A stretch of DNA of 64,000 bases, taken from positions 124,001 to 188,000 of the forward strand of contig JAODTK010005566.1 in assembly GCA_026419785.1 (NCBI GenBank). The letters run 5' to 3'. Shown piece after piece: positions 24,742 through 37,866 of the stretch (within the stretch, counting starts at the first letter, position 1; each line of letters begins with the position of its first letter). Both the position numbers and the translations under genes were made by a program. A model generated the notes under the pieces. It ran no database searches, was not told where the DNA came from, and saw only the letters and a program-made list of their open reading frames with translations. This DNA is from Sclerodactyla briareus. Lineage: Eukaryota; Echinodermata; Holothuroidea; Dendrochirotida; Sclerodactylidae.

Positions 24742-25049
24742 GCTGGGATATGCCACTGGGCAAGTATCCTTCATATATCCTCGGTGCCGTAGCCACAGAC
24801 CCATGCTTGGTAGAAAACTGCCATATATATAAGTACCATTGCAACACTAACTATAGTGTTTCTGCCGACTCAGAGCCTTTTGGCTTGACAAGAAGTCACT
24901 TTTGGGGCTCAGAGGCCATTGCCTCAAAAGCCTATGGCCAGGCCTTTAGGCTGCCATGCTCCGGTCAACCTCTCATTACTACGGCTTGCAAACCCATTTG
25001 CCAGTGCAGCCTCCACCCATTGGCCATGTGCGCCCGTCCACCACTGTAA
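24742..25049 (+). CDS. Candidate terminal exon, Cys-rich protein
   Basis: A pyrimidine-rich acceptor (CCCTTCTCCCCATTCTAG, ending 24741) is followed by an open frame of about 100 codons. It ends at a stop at 25047-25049. It includes ATDPCLVENCHIYKYHCN and ACKPICQCSLHPLAMCARPP, with about ten cysteines. Even spacing of Cys suggests an extracellular domain, but I cannot match a family. The region is rich in GCC and CCA, which can keep a chance frame open. No partner exon was found. Confidence 0.25.
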
Positions 25050-25177
25050 TATGCAACCTCTGGGCTATTGTACACACAAGCCACATCTAATGGTTATGAG
25101 AAGGAAATAATAGGCTTGACATAACACAGAAACACACTGCTAAATTTGAAGCTAACCTGCAGATACTTTCTCATGTA

Positions 25178-25310
25178 ACTAGCTATTCTATCCCGCAACC
25201 TGTAGTGTTCGGGGCTTTCTGGTTTTGGCCATGTGCCCGCCATCTCCGCGCTCCGCCGCCGCCACCGCCACCGCCGCCTCGCGCCGGAAACTTTAGGCGT
25301 AGCGCTCTCA
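25178..25310 (-). mobile_element. Family D 3' end fragment
   Basis: Read on the minus strand, this is the GC-rich end of family D: a run of GGCGGC-type triplets, CCAAAACCAGAAAGCCCCG, and a terminal hairpin-like end CCCCG...GCGGGATAGAATAG. The triplet run creates the Arg-rich frame at 25094-25438, which is not a gene. Confidence 0.5.
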
Positions 25311-25379
25311 TTCTTTAACACTTCATCTGATTGACCCAAAACTTGGGTACAACATGTCACCGTATAGTGAAATCTCGTA

Positions 25380-27755
25380 TAAGTTCGAAAATTGGCTATA
25401 TCGTATATTTGTTGCCCTCTATTTGCAGTTTTTCGCAAAATTTTAAGTTTCGTGCGATTTACAAACTAAACGTTGTGGGTTGTGGGGTAGTTGTTGGAGC
25501 CGATAAACATGTGCGACAATTTCAAGGGTCATCCGCGGTCACCGTTGCCTTTCTTTGGCATTAGCCTAATCATAGCTAATGTAAAAACAACTGTGATATA
25601 TTTCAAACCTTCATTGGATTTTCATTACACTTGTTGAATAGGAGGGCCAACTATCAGTGCCCGCTGAATTTTCCCAATGTGGCCGAGGTCAACTGGAGGT
25701 CATCTTGCATGACTAATTTTGCATAATAGTTGGCCCGATAAGCAATCAGGCAAATTTATAACCTTTGTGGTATTTTCTCACGAACTGGGTGAGTAGGACC
25801 CTTCAACAGTCCCGATAAATTATTCCAATTGCCTTGAAATCACTGACGGTCATTATGTGTGTTTTAATTTACATATTAGTTAGCTTAATTAGAATAATTA
25901 ATGCAATTATTTTCTTCTCCAACTTTTTAGGATTTTGACGAAACTTTGGTGAATAGGAACCTACTACCCCGTCCTGATAAATTTATTCAATGCATCAAGA
26001 TCACTGAGGGTAAATGTGTGGGACAATTTTTGCATATTAGTTGTCCGATCAAGTCAAATGTGAGTTTTAATATTTTTTCGCAATAACATTGGACATGTTC
26101 ATGGAATGCAATATGCTTCTACGAGTGATGCATCACATGGAGTGTAACAATTTTCATTTCATAAAAACTGCCATGTCATTGAAAGGCATTAAAGTCACTT
26201 AGGGGTCAAAAACTGATTTCAGTACTTTTTCCGGCAATAGCACTGGGTGTGTTCATCAGAAGCAAAATGCTCCTAGAGTGGATGTATCACATGAGAGTAA
26301 CAATTCTCATAACACGGTCATTCATTAAAGTCATTCCGGGGTGCACTTAGGGGTCAAAAACTGTTTTTTGGCTATATCGGAGAATTGAAATCTCCGAAGG
26401 CCTGGATGGTTCACCATTGTGATAGAATTTTGACCTGCATGTGTGTGACCTCTGACCTGATTTGACCTCTTCGGGTTGGTCATGTGGTTAAGGTCAAAAA
26501 AAGAATCTTAATAAATGTGCTTATTTAAGGAGTTTAGGGCAAAAAAGTGTGTGGAAACGGTTATTTGTTGGATATGTTGATAGAGCTTTGGTGGTTGATG
26601 GAGGGAAAGAACAACTCCCGCTTCGATCGGGACACTACTTTGGTAGTTAAAGGGTCCAAGTTCAATTTATACTTTTTTTTCGTCAATAACATTGGACATG
26701 TCATTGGCATGCATATGCTTTCTAGGATGGATGCAAGCAAATGGAGTGTTAACACTTGTCATAAAAACCGCAATGTCCTTGAAGGTCATTAAGGTCACTT
26801 AGGGGTCAAAACGGATTTCAGTACTTTTTCGGGCATAGCACTGTGGTGGGTTCATCAGAATGCAAAATGCTCCTAGGAGTGGCCTGTATCACATGGAGAG
26901 TACCAATTCCCATAAAAAATCTGTCATATCATTACAGGTCATTCGGGGGTCACTTCGGGTCAAAAACTGTTTTTTTGGCTATAATCGCGAATTGAATAGC
27001 TGCGAAGGCTGGATGGTTCCCATTGTGATATAATTTTTGAACTGCATGTGGTGACCCTTGACCTGCATTTGACTCTGTCGGTGGTTCATGTGGTTTGAGG
27101 TCTGACTCTTGACATGTGCCTTATTTGAGGAGTTACGGTCAAAAAAATAAAACTGTTAATTTTTGGATATGTGATTGAGCTTTGGGAGGTGCTTTAAGGG
27201 AGAGAACAACTCCCTCTTCGATCGGACACTTACTTTGTAGTTACAAGGGGTCAAAGGGTCAACTTTTATACCTTTTCTCGCAATACATTGGAAATGTTCA
27301 TTGGAATGCAATATTCTTCTAGGAGTGGATGCATCAAATGGAGTGTACCAATTTCATAAAAACCGCCATGTCATTGAAGGCATTAAAGGGTCACTTAGGG
27401 GTCCAAAAACTGATTTTAGTACTTTTTCCCAATAGCACACTGGGTGTGTCTCAGATGCAAAATGCTCCAGGAGTGGATGTATCACTGGAGAGTAACAATT
27501 CTCATAAAACATGTCAATCATTAAAGGTCTTCGGGTCACTTAGGGGTCAAAAACTGTTTTTTGCTATGCATCGAGAATTGATATCTGTCGAAGGCTGTAT
27601 GGTTCACCATTGTGATAATATTGTTGACCTGCATGTGGGTAACCTCTGACCTGAATTGGACCTCTGCTGGTGTGCCATGTGGTTAAAGGCGAATCTTGAA
27701 TAAATGTGCTTATTTACGGACGCACCTTGTCCGGGGCTGTAGGGGTGCCTCAGAC
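25380..27755 (+). mobile_element. Family F tandem hairpin repeat
   Basis: It begins GGCTATATCGTATATTTG and TTGCCCTCTATTTGCAG near 25393. From 26060 it holds three tandem units of about 590-600 bp. Each unit has CAATAACATTGGACATGTTC, ATGCTCCTAGGAGTGGATG, AAGGTCACTTAGGGGTCAAA and a hairpin block near TTTTTTGGCTATATCGG. In the first unit this block forms CGGAGA-n7-TCTCCG at 26378-26396. Decayed versions of the block lie near 26980 and 27570. The 3' end is a stem GCACC...GGTGC at 27722-27748. TGACCT/AGGTCA half sites occur throughout. No protein is encoded. Confidence 0.65.
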
Positions 27756-28435
27756 AATTAACAAGAGTGCATTATGGAATTATCCATTTACCTGTACACT
27801 TCGTCTGCTTCACAAGTCTATAAATATATTCTTTCCACGAAGTGTCCGGTTTCATGTTCACCAAATTTCTTGAATAAGAGATGCGGGGAATACACGTCTG
27901 GAGCTGTTTACCCGCCGACATTTTCTAGTTGTCCTGATATTATCAGTTATATCTCAGTACCATATACCAAAAAATACTACGGTTAATAGTCCATCCAGTG
28001 TGTAACCAATTTCACCCATAATTTTGATTTTCCTCTTCAGTAGGCTTCTACTGATCTTACTTGCTGATTACAGCTTTTCAACAACATTCAGGAAGAGCAT
28101 TCAAGCACATCTAGATGTCCTGGTTTTTTGTCTTGGATCAACTCCCTACTCTTCTCAAGAAGTGGTCAAATGATCTCATGGCAGGGGTGTCACCTGTTCC
28201 AGACCACCATGTACGTTTCTTCCATGCAACAGACATCAGTGATCCCAGGATCCGACCACTTTCTCAGACTGGAGAAGCAAACGATTCATGCTCCATGTGA
28301 CTGTTTACACCGACTGCCAAGACCTATTGTGAAACCCTTCCCAGACAGATACTTACATGGCCACTGCACATGCGCAATTTAGCAGAACAGGGAAAGCAGC
28401 CACAATGAATATGGGCCATGTTTTCGTAGGGTGTT
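27756..28435. other. Unassigned DNA with two plus-strand frames
   Basis: Frames at 27774-27986 and 28115-28382 are protein-like in composition (for example SRSGQMISWQGCHLFQ) but lack splice support and a known signature. QEEHSSTSRC at 28089 might be a LINE remnant; I could not confirm it. Confidence 0.3.
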
Positions 28436-28439
28436 TCCA

Positions 28440-28863
28440 GCTATAGCTTAGCTGATTGAGTTGTTCAGAATTTTTTGGTCCAAGGTCCCACTTGGGCCCC
28501 AGACCCATTTTGTGGAACTTACACCAATGGTGACCTTGAAATCAATCTCCTCTTACACGCTTAAATTGTACACTTTTCAAAGGTTACATTGTAAATGGTC
28601 TTGGGGTTAGGGTAGTGGTCATTGCGTTGCAAAATTCTGGCCCAATTCCCAGTGAGAGCCTAGGGCCCCCAATTTGAAATTTCGTGATTGGGTAATAGTG
28701 ATGCTCTAATTACCGTACTTTGGGTGTTCAGGTTTTTTATTCCGTGTCCCAAATGCCATTATGACATCAATTTAGCTCAATCAGTCACTTCACTAGTGCA
28801 CTTAGTGAACTTGAACAGATTTCACATTACTGGTGAGCTACTGTGCCATTGGGCACTGTTGTT
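28440..28863 (+). mobile_element. Family H copy 2, short 3' fragment
   Basis: One internal H unit (TTTTTTGGTCCAAGGTCCCA at 28469) leads to a variant 3' hairpin, GAGCTACTGTGCC-ATTG-GGCAC, followed by TGTTGTTA at about 28836-28863. This is the H terminus with compensating changes in the stem: GTGCC/GGCAC in place of GCACC/GGTGC. Confidence 0.6.
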
Positions 28864-29019
28864 ATTTTTTTTCTTATTGAAAGTAGGTTCTCTCAGCAGT
28901 ATGGGAAAGATTCTTTTTAATGTAAACATCAATTCGCAAACCATTTTGGGGGAAATTTGAATCTAATAGATACCCTATTTTTCATGCTCTTTCTGAAAAC
29001 TCTTCCACACATCTTCAAA

Positions 29020-29230
29020 ACAAGGGTACAATTATACCCCCACCACACTGGAAGTGCCGGGGGGATATTATGGTTTTGGGGTGAACGAAGCCGTGTCTCT
29101 GCCGCTTGGAAATAGCCATGAGCGCAATACCTCTCAACGCTTGATCGATGATTTGAAATTGGTACACATGACCGCCCGAGTGAAATCTCTGATGAGATCG
29201 AAAGTGGGCATGCACTGCCCATGTCTGCTG
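29020..29230 (-). mobile_element. Family D 3' fragment, antisense
   Basis: On the minus strand it carries CACTTTCGATCTCATC, AGATTTCACTCGGGCGG, AAAACCATAATATCCCCC and a terminal stem ATATCCCCC...GGGGGTATAAT at 29030-29070. It is the same end as family D copies at 37.86 and 41.65 kb. The 126-codon minus-strand frame here is repeat sequence, not a gene. Confidence 0.6.
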
Positions 29231-29231
29231 C

Positions 29232-29485
29232 CCTCTATTTGCAGTAGGTTTCACACAAAAATACAGAGTTATTCTATCACACGAACGTGGTGGTTGTTGG
29301 GACAAAAGTTGGTCCTGAAAAAACATGAGTGATTTCAAGGTCACGGAGGTCAATTTGTTGTTTTCCTTGCGAAATAAGAGTTCGTCCGATTTCAACGAAA
29401 ACTTGGTGGGGTGGGGGACAAAAGTTGGTCCCGAATATCATGATGGTGATTCAAGGTCACAGAAGTCAAATTGGGTTTTTTTTTA
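29232..29485 (+). mobile_element. Family F related fragment
   Basis: Two diverged units with TGCCCTCTATTTGCAGTAGG, GGGACAAAAGTTGGTCC and TTCAAGGTCAC. It matches the 5' part of family F at 25400. Confidence 0.5.
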
Positions 29486-29499
29486 CACAATTGTTAGCT

Positions 29500-30191
29500 A
29501 AAAACAGCTGTGCTTGTAATGGTCATTGGGTGGAGGGCATAGGGGGGGTTTGGGAATTTGGGCTCGATGCCCAGTTTGGCGGCCCTTGGGCCCATCATGT
29601 GGGAATACGCAAAATGCTGGTCTTCTTACAAATTTTTTGCACAGGTGTGAACATGGGTCTAGATGATGGTCTGAGCTGTACCTTTGGGGGGTGTAAGTAA
29701 TTTTGGATCAAAGGTTCATACGTGGGCCTGTGGGCCCATTTTTACCATGAATTTCACGCAATGGTACTGAAAAAACATCTAGCTCCACAAATTTCAATGA
29801 TTTTTCAAACTCACATACACGGTCCTTGGGTGGTAGAGGGCATTGGCGGGTCTTGTATAAGGAATTGAATTTTAGGGCCCAAATATATGGAAATCATGTA
29901 TCTCTCCAAATTCTGATGCACAGTTGCTGATGTGTCGTCATGATGATGGTCTAATAGCTGTACTTCAGAGTTGCCCAGGGATTTAGGACCCAAGGCTCAG
30001 TGTCCTGTGTGCGCCCCTGCAGCCCATTACGGGGAAAATTTCTACTGCTAAGACATCTTCGACCATTAGGAAGGGGCAACAATGGGGCCATTGTTTCAAA
30101 CGGCCTCCTTGGCCTCATACTTTGAAATTTATCACGTAATTGTACATTCGTCTGGATAATTTGAGCTACAGCCCATGTTGCTCTTGTTTCT
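29500..30191 (+). mobile_element. Family H copy 3, 3' part
   Basis: Internal H units end at TTTGAGCTACAGCCCATGT and TGCTCTTGTT (30162-30187). The stem of the 3' hairpin has partly decayed. Confidence 0.6.
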
Positions 30192-30400
30192 TAACTGTTT
30201 TGTCGGATCGAACGAAACTCGTGGGATGTGGACTGTTGTTAGTCCGAAACAACATGAAGGTCACAGGAGGTCAAATTTGCCCAATCTGGCGATTATCGTA
30301 AGTTGTAATATTTAAACGAAACTTGGGAAATGGGGACTACAGCTAGCTCGGTGGACCTGAACAACAGGTAGGGCCTTTTCAAAGTCACTGGAGGTTCAAA
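30192..30400 (+). mobile_element. Family F related fragment
   Basis: GTCGGATCGAACGAAACTCG and AACATGAAGGTCACAGGAGG match the repeating block of F at 29280-29470. It starts directly after the H 3' end. Confidence 0.45.
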
Positions 30401-30749
30401 TGGACATAATTATAATGGGCCCCCTCTAAACGCGGTCCCAAAGGCGTTTCGGCGGGGAATTACACGTCGGCGGTTTAACGCTGAACTGTTGGTATGTTAC
30501 AGACAGAGGGCAGTAGAAGTAGAAAGTGTGGCGCTATCCGGTTACCGCCCATTGTTCATAAAGTGTTAAAGTCACTTGTTATGTTTGTCCTAAAATTAGA
30601 AATGGATCGGATCGTGGGTAATAACAAAAATGATATCGTTTTATTGTATAGACCTGGTGGAGCATTTTCATCACATGTGATGAAGTAATTTGTAATGCCT
30701 CAATGAGTCATTGTCCTCTCTATACACCAGGCAAAATGGAGGTGCTGCG
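30401..30749. other. Unassigned DNA left of the tandem duplication
   Basis: The stretch is somewhat GC-rich at 30415-30480. A 64-codon plus-strand frame at 30494-30688 follows a possible acceptor TGTTACAG at 30503 but has no signature. Confidence 0.4.
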
Positions 30750-33700
30750 TTAACATGACATACAATGGAACATCGTCTCATATGGTTTATCATACTGTTT
30801 ATTACAGTGACATATCATTGTGGCATATACTGTTTGACAAATATAAATTTACACTGGGGACCAGGTTTCATCTAGGACCCCAAGATCATGCAAATGTCGC
30901 AGTTGCTTCTGCAATAGTGTGCCAAAATTCTCTAGATAGTGTAATATAATTATTATAATGAAGTTATGAATGAATTATTAATTAACTAATTAGTATTTAT
31001 TATTATCATATTAAGTATTGTTAATTATTTTATACATCCTATTATATGATTTGAATAGTTGTTAGAATTGAGAATTTTAGATTGCATTTTTGAGTATCAG
31101 AGGTAAAGTGAGTTTTAAGTAGTGTGGTTTCTACCAAGTGGGTTTTATTTGAAACTAATTCTGCAATCATAGGCCAATAGATTCATTAGAACACCGTATA
31201 GTGAGAGAGCAGTATCGGAGTAGATGGCGGGGTGGACAGTATTTGGCTTTGAAAGGACCACTGCAGGCTATTTGGATGACGTAACACTTGGACAACCGGG
31301 GAAGTTATGTCATGTATTTCATTGTTTCATTTGCTGAATAAGTCAAATTGTACCAGAAGTTTCTTTTGTCATCATCAAAAACCTACAAACTCACTCAGCA
31401 ATCCTATTCCAATAGGACTCCCAGAGGACTGAAACTCCGTAACGGAAAGTGGTACATCTTCGAGGTTTGTACTGATGAGGGCATTCAGTTTTCTCAGCTA
31501 TATTTTAGCCTCTTTATAGTTAATTCTGCAGTGGTCTTAAATATCACTTGGCAGGGTTTAAAGCACATGGTAGTCTATTTAAAATGTTAGCTTGGATGAT
31601 GTCCAAACATCCTGGGGTAGTTATAGCTAACCCAGAAGAATGAATAGTTTTGTCTCTTCAACGATATATTTATTGTACGCTTAGGGGGAATTCACTCAAG
31701 TTTTGTTTCACTTAACTGAAAACCAAAAGTGACTATTGGCACCACATAGTTGGCAACACTTACAGGGTTCAGGCCAAACACATTAAAGTGGGCATTGATA
31801 GAGTTCGCAAAATGTTGTTCCCCTGACTGAAATGTGATTAGATTTGCATGAAGTTTTCCTAATGCTATTGAGCAGCGTCTGTCCCTATTTTGCGTAATCG
31901 GGCATTCTCGCATGGTATATGCTAATTAGATCGACTCTATTTGCAAAAAATTGTCCTGGAATCTAACAACAATGAGTTGCAGGAAATTAGTACTATAGTG
32001 AATGTGATGGCAGAGTGACATTAAAATCCAAGGTGATCAGAGGTCAAGGTGACATGCTCCATTTGCATATAACTGATTTGAACATTCTCCAACATTGATG
32101 GATTTACAGAAAATTGGGCAGGCCAACATGTATTCAACATGCATGGTGAAAATAAATGTTCGTGGCATCCAAATTTTGATATCAATGAAGCCTACTTTGG
32201 AAAATGGCGGAAGATATGTAAATTAGTGGTGCTTGCCAGTCATCGGCGATGCAGAACTCTCGAGACTTTCCGACAATTTCTTCATGGCGGAAGTGCACAC
32301 CAATTTCAATTCAATTGAATTTTTTTGCATAGATCAAAATGGCCACCAGGTGGTGGTTCAATGGGGAGAAAATGAAAGATGGTCTCAAAACCAACCTTTC
32401 TTACGGCCCGCCTTTGGAACCCATTCGAGACCACTATCTGACAAGCTCCTGAGCAGAGTTTCCAATTAATCAGACAAAGCCATTGAAGATCTGTTGCACC
32501 ATGACAATAAGATTTTTCTCACCCTAGTCTTTAGAACCCATTCAAGGTTCACTATGATTGAACACGGTGGGGTCAAGTTCTAAGTAATTGAAAATTCCAA
32601 TTAGCAATTTTAAAACCCCACTATTCATTATTGCAATACTGAGTCCCCCTCTCTGACAGAAGTTTGCAAAGCTGAACGGCATCCCCAATCCGTTGATTGG
32701 AGCAGTGAGCTAGGCCAACCCTAGTGTCAATGCATTTAGGCCCTTCCTGCATACCACTACACACTTCCATGATGTTAGATAGGCTCATGGCAAACTCCTC
32801 ATCCCTATACATGTACATTGGCCGCTAGGCCTTGTGAAATGAAAGGCATTACAAATATTTAAAGTCATTGAATACCTCATGTTCAAAGTCACACAACCAA
32901 AGCCAATTTTCAGAACTGCGCAACTAGCGGTCAGTCTGAATTCCGGCTAAAACCTTGCGGGTAGTGGGGGCTCCGCTTCAAAACCTTGGGGGGGGGGGGA
33001 GGGAAATAGGGGGGCAGCAAAATTTTATATTTTAGGGGGGGAAATTAAAAGTATATTACTATTTAGTGTGTTGTAGCGCCAACAATTGGTTGGCATTGAG
33101 CGTGCCTGCAAAAATTGAGATTTTAAGACCCTCCAGATGGCGGAAAAAAGTACTTGCGGGTGTTTTTAGCGGCATTTAAACAGCCTCGAAAAGTATACTA
33201 TGTCGCAATTCTAAGTAACTGAGGAAAACGATCAATTACTAACACAGTGTCGTTTACGCAGGCCCGGTGCGGCAGCGTGTTGCTACTGGACATATAGGTC
33301 AGCTGCATAGTTTTTTTTATTTATAGCTATGAGTCATCACACAGTTGCAGACACAGAGTGTAAGCCACTATGACAGGCCCCCGCAGTTGCCACATCTTGG
33401 AGAATTTTCACCCACTTCACAGATCCCTCTGAGTGTTACAAGTGATGAACAGAAAGAAATCAGAAATGTTGGAATTTCATTCAATCTCTGTTCCCCCTAA
33501 CCCCTTAAAATGTCCTCAAAAAGATTAAATAGTAAATACATTTTCTGATACTGGCTCTAGTGCATTTTGCTTGAAACCAATCATAGGTTTTCAATGTTCT
33601 TCTCTCCTCTGTCTGCTCAAAAAACTGGAAGGAAGGAGCCCCCCTCCTCCCATAGTTGGCTGCCACGTTTGGGCCATTAATTCTATATTACACGGGGTCG

Positions 33701-33900
33701 TGCTACTGCCAGCTAGCGGGTCTATAGTTGTAGCGCGAAACTTGTGACCTTTGTACGTACTAAACTGATACTCTTGAGTACGGGTGGATATGTCAGTCGG
33801 AATGCAGCATTTTGTAGGGGCAAAAACCAATGGTGTGCATATCAATATGGTACTACTTGTTATGTTATATTTGCAATTCTTTCATGCCAAAGGAATCATG
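30750..33900. repeat. Tandem segmental duplication, copy 1
   Basis: A 3151-bp unit starting TTAACATGACAT is followed at once by a second copy starting at 33901. The unit holds A/T-rich DNA (30930-31050), a block related to family D (32030-32620, with AGAGGTCAAGGTGACATG and CCACTATCTGACAAGC), and GGGGGGG runs near 32990-33050. No gene is supported. The frames at 31692-31913 and 32233-32469 are repeat or chance readings. Confidence 0.85.
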
Positions 33901-36900
33901 TTAACATGACATCACAATGAACATCGCTCATATGGTTTATCATACATTTTTTATTACCTTGACATATCATTGTGGCTCTACGTTGACAAATATAAATTTA
34001 CACTGGGACAATTTGGTTTTTTCATTATTGACCAGCTCATGCAAATGTCCGCAGTTGCTTCCTTGCAAGTTCTGCCAACTCTCTATATAGTGTAAATATA
34101 ATTATTATTAATAAGTTATTAATTAATTATAATTAACTAATGAGTATTACTTGATTATCATTATTAAAGTATTGTTAATTATTATACTATCCTTATATGA
34201 TTTTTGAATAGTTTGTTCTAATTGAGAATTTTTTAGGTATTTGGCATTTTTTTAGTATCGATGGTATAAGTGATTTTTAATTAGTGGTGGTTTCTTCACC
34301 AAGTGGGTTGTGTTATTGAAACAATTCTGCAATCCTATGCCAACAGATTCAGTTAGACCCCTAATTCCTAGTGAGAGAGCATTAATTCGGAAGAGGTGAC
34401 AGTTATATTTGGCTTTGAACAACTGCAGGCCTTGGATGCTCCACTTGGACAACACCTGTGGGAAGTTAGTCATGATTTCATTGTTTCATTTTGCTGAATA
34501 AGTCACATTTTACAGAATTCTGTTGTCACTCTCACACCTACCAACTCCCTTCAGCCATCCGTCTTCCCATAGAACTCCCAAGGACTGTAACTCCGTACGT
34601 AAAGTGTACTACTTGAGGTTGTACTGAGCATTCATTTTTCTCCAGCTAATAATTTAACCTCTTTTATAGTTAATTCTGGCCGTTGTCCTTTAAATATCAG
34701 CTTGCAGGTCAAATGCTAGGTCGTCTATTTAAAATGTTTTAGCTTGGATGATGTCCAATACATTCCTGGCGTTTATAGCTAACCCAGAAGAATGAATAGT
34801 TTTGTCTCTTCAAGATCAATTTATTTTAGCTTAGGGGAATTCCACTCAAGTTTTGTTTTCAACTTACTGAAAACAAAATTATATTGGCACCACAATAGTT
34901 TGGAACACTTCCAGGTCAAGGCCAAACATCATTAAAGTGGCAGGATAGAGTTTCGCAACTGCTTGTTCGCCCAAATGTTTCTTAGATTTCATGAAAAAAA
35001 CGTTCATAATGCTCATTGAGCGCGTCTGTCCCTATTTGCTTGAATCGCATTCCTCAGCATGGTAAGTATCTAATTAATATGGACTACTTTGCAAAAATTG
35101 TCTCCTTGAATTCTTAACACAATGGATGGCATGGAAATTAGTACATATAGTGAATGCTGAATGTCAGTGACATAAAATCCATGGTGATCAGAGGTCAAGG
35201 ACATGCTCTTTGCATCACTGCTGTGACATTTGCTCAGACATTGATGGATTTACATGAAATTGGAAGGCCAACATGTATTCCCATTGTCATGGTGAAAATA
35301 AATGTTCGTGATCATCATTTTGAATCCCAAAATTTAATGAAGCCTACTTTGGAAAATGGGCGAAGCTATGTAATTAGTGGGTGCCATCATCTGGCGATGC
35401 CGACTCTCGAGCCTTTCCGAAATTTCTTCATGGCGGACGTGCACACCAATTTTCAATTCAATTAATTTTTTTGCCATAGCGATTTCAAAATGGCCACCAG
35501 GTGTGGTTCCATGGGAAATGAAAGATGGTCTCAGAACAACTTTCCACCCGCTTTGGAACCCATTCGAGACCACTATCTGACAAGCTCCTGAGCAGAGTTT
35601 CCAATTAATCAGACAAAGCATTGAAGATCTGTTGCACCATGACATAAGTTTTCTCACCCTAGCTCTTTCTAACCCATTCGAGATTTCACTATGATGAACA
35701 CGGTTGGTCAATCTAGTTAAATTGGAAATTCATTAGCATTTTTAAAACCCCCAGCTAGTCATTATTGCCAAATACTGAGTCCCCTCTCTGACAGCATTCT
35801 GCACAGCTGAATGGCATGCATCCCCAATCCGTTGAGCCTAGGCTAGGCCAACCCTAGTGTCAATGCATTTAGGCCCTTCCTGGCTACCCTACCCTTCCAC
35901 TGATGTTAGCTAGGCTATGGCAAACTCCTCTCCCTATGACATGTCATTGGCCTCGGCCTGTGAACGGCATTAAATATTAAGTCATGATACCTCTTCAAAG
36001 TCACACAACCAAAGCCAATTTTCAGAACTGCGCAATGCTGTCAGTCTGCAATTCTCTGCTAAACATTTGCGGCTAGTGGCTCTGCTTCCAACTTGGGGGG
36101 TGGGGGAAATTGGGGCCGGCAAAATTTTTCATTTTAGGGGGGGGGAAATACAAAGTATGATTACTATCTTAGTGTAGCGCCACCATATGGTTGGCATTGA
36201 GCGTGCCTGCAAAAGGAGATTTTAAGACCCTTCAGATGGTTGGAAAAAGTACTTGCCGTGTGTTTTTTAGGCTGCATTTACCAGCCTCGAATATGTATCC
36301 TATGTCTTCATTCTATTAAATGAGCAAGATCCATTTACTACACAGTGTCGTTTACACCGCAGGCCTCCGGTGCGGCGCGTGTACTGAATATAGGTCAGCT
36401 GCATAGTTTGTTTTATTTATAGCTAGAGTCATCCCCCCCCCCCCCCCCCCCAACCCCACAGTTTTTCAGCACAGATCCGCCATCTTACAGGCCCCAGTGC
36501 CACATCTTGGAGACTGTTCACGCCCCACTATCACAAGATCCCTCTGGTGTTACAAGTATGACAAAAATCAGAAGTTGGAATTTATTTCAATCCTCTGTAC
36601 CACCCCCTACCCCCTAAATGTTCCTCAAAGATGAAATATTAAAATACCTTTTCTGTACTGGCCTCTAGTGAATTTTGCCTGAAACCAATCATAGGGTTTT
36701 CACTGTTCTTTTCTCTCTCTAGTCGATGCTCAACTAGGGATGAAGGAGCCCCCCTCTCCCATAGTGCTGCCACTGTTTGGCGCCATATCATCTATATTCC
36801 CCGGGTGTCGTTGATACTTCCCCTAGCGGTCCTCTAGTTGTAGTGAAACTTGTTGACCTTTGTACTGTACTAAACTGTACTATTGAGTACGGGTTTGGAT

Positions 36901-37012
36901 ATGTCAAGTCGGTAATTGTCATTCTTTTGTAGGCAAGAAACCAATGTTGTGCATATCAAATATGGTACTACTGTGTTATATATGAAATTCTATTCATGCA
37001 AACGGATCCATG
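33901..37012. repeat. Tandem segmental duplication, copy 2
   Basis: Aligns end to end with 30750-33900 in the same order. Both copies end in a shared block (ATATGGTACTACT ... ATTCATGC). Differences are mainly one- or two-base gaps plus a run of about 20 C at 36433-36452 that copy 1 lacks. Two explanations fit: a real duplication that has aged, or a duplicated haplotype in the assembly with poor polishing. Confidence 0.85.
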
Positions 37013-37255
37013 TACAATTAGATTTTGTTGATCGACAGGGACTGAGAAAGGTCATAGTCTCAGTCACTTTCTGAATAGTCTGAAAATAGTTCACTGTTTT
37101 CGCCTCTATAGTTTTTCTCCATTTTTCCAAGTTTCACTCTTGTGGGAGTTTGTTGACATGATGACAACACAAATGTATTCTAAAAGGTGGTCCTTGCAAA
37201 CTATTGTTTACCTAACCAACCAAAATTGTTACAAATTGTACAAACAACTAGACAT

Positions 37256-37866
37256 GTGTAGGCGAGTACCGCCCATGTTTATTCATGCTTTTGAGCATCA
37301 TTGTGAAGAAGTTTTCTAACACCCATAAAGATCCCCATTTTTGGTCAGAATACCAGATATGAACTTCATCCACCTAGTTGTGTTGTAACCATGGAATGGC
37401 ATATGAATTATGCAAAGTTACCCTTGATGGCTCTGAAATGACTCCTAACTTCGTGAGGAACAATGTAGCCCCCACGCACCAAGTTTCCGTTCATCTACAA
37501 AGTTGGGAAAATCACCTAAATTTGACAAATTTCTTCGATGACCTTGAATGACCTCCCAATTTTTCAGGAGCACTATAGTCCCTACCCCACAAGTTTCGTT
37601 CACATCTGACCAACTTGAGAATTTCTCGCGTGAAGTATGCAAATTAGCGGCCCCCAGCAGTACAGTGATGCCCACTTTCCGAACTCATAGCCGATTTCAC
37701 TCGGGCGGACATGTTACCGAGTTTTCAGATCAGTCGATAAAGTTGTTTACGCCTAAAGTTTCCCCCGGCGGTGGCGGGCCTGGATGGCGGCGGCGGTGGC
37801 GGCGCCGGCTACACACCCAAAACCCTAATTATCCCCGGTACCGTCCAGTGTTGTGGATATAATTAT
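37256..37866 (+). mobile_element. Family D hairpin-ended repeat, copy 1
   Basis: It starts at a GGCGAGTACCGCCC stem (37260-37273) and proceeds through CATTTTTGGTCAGAATACC, CATGGAATGGCATATGAATT and repeated AATGACCTCC blocks. A GGCGGCGGCGG-rich stretch (37770-37805) follows. It ends at ACCCTAATTATCCCCG and TGTGGATATAAT. The 104-codon frame at 37548-37862 is a reading of this repeat. Confidence 0.65.

Noticed and set aside
25094-25438. Arg-rich minus-strand frame
   Set aside because: The Arg run comes from the GGCGGC triplets at the family D end.
29015-29700. Frames of 92-126 codons on both strands
   Set aside because: They cross the ends of families D, F and H and have no conserved content of their own.
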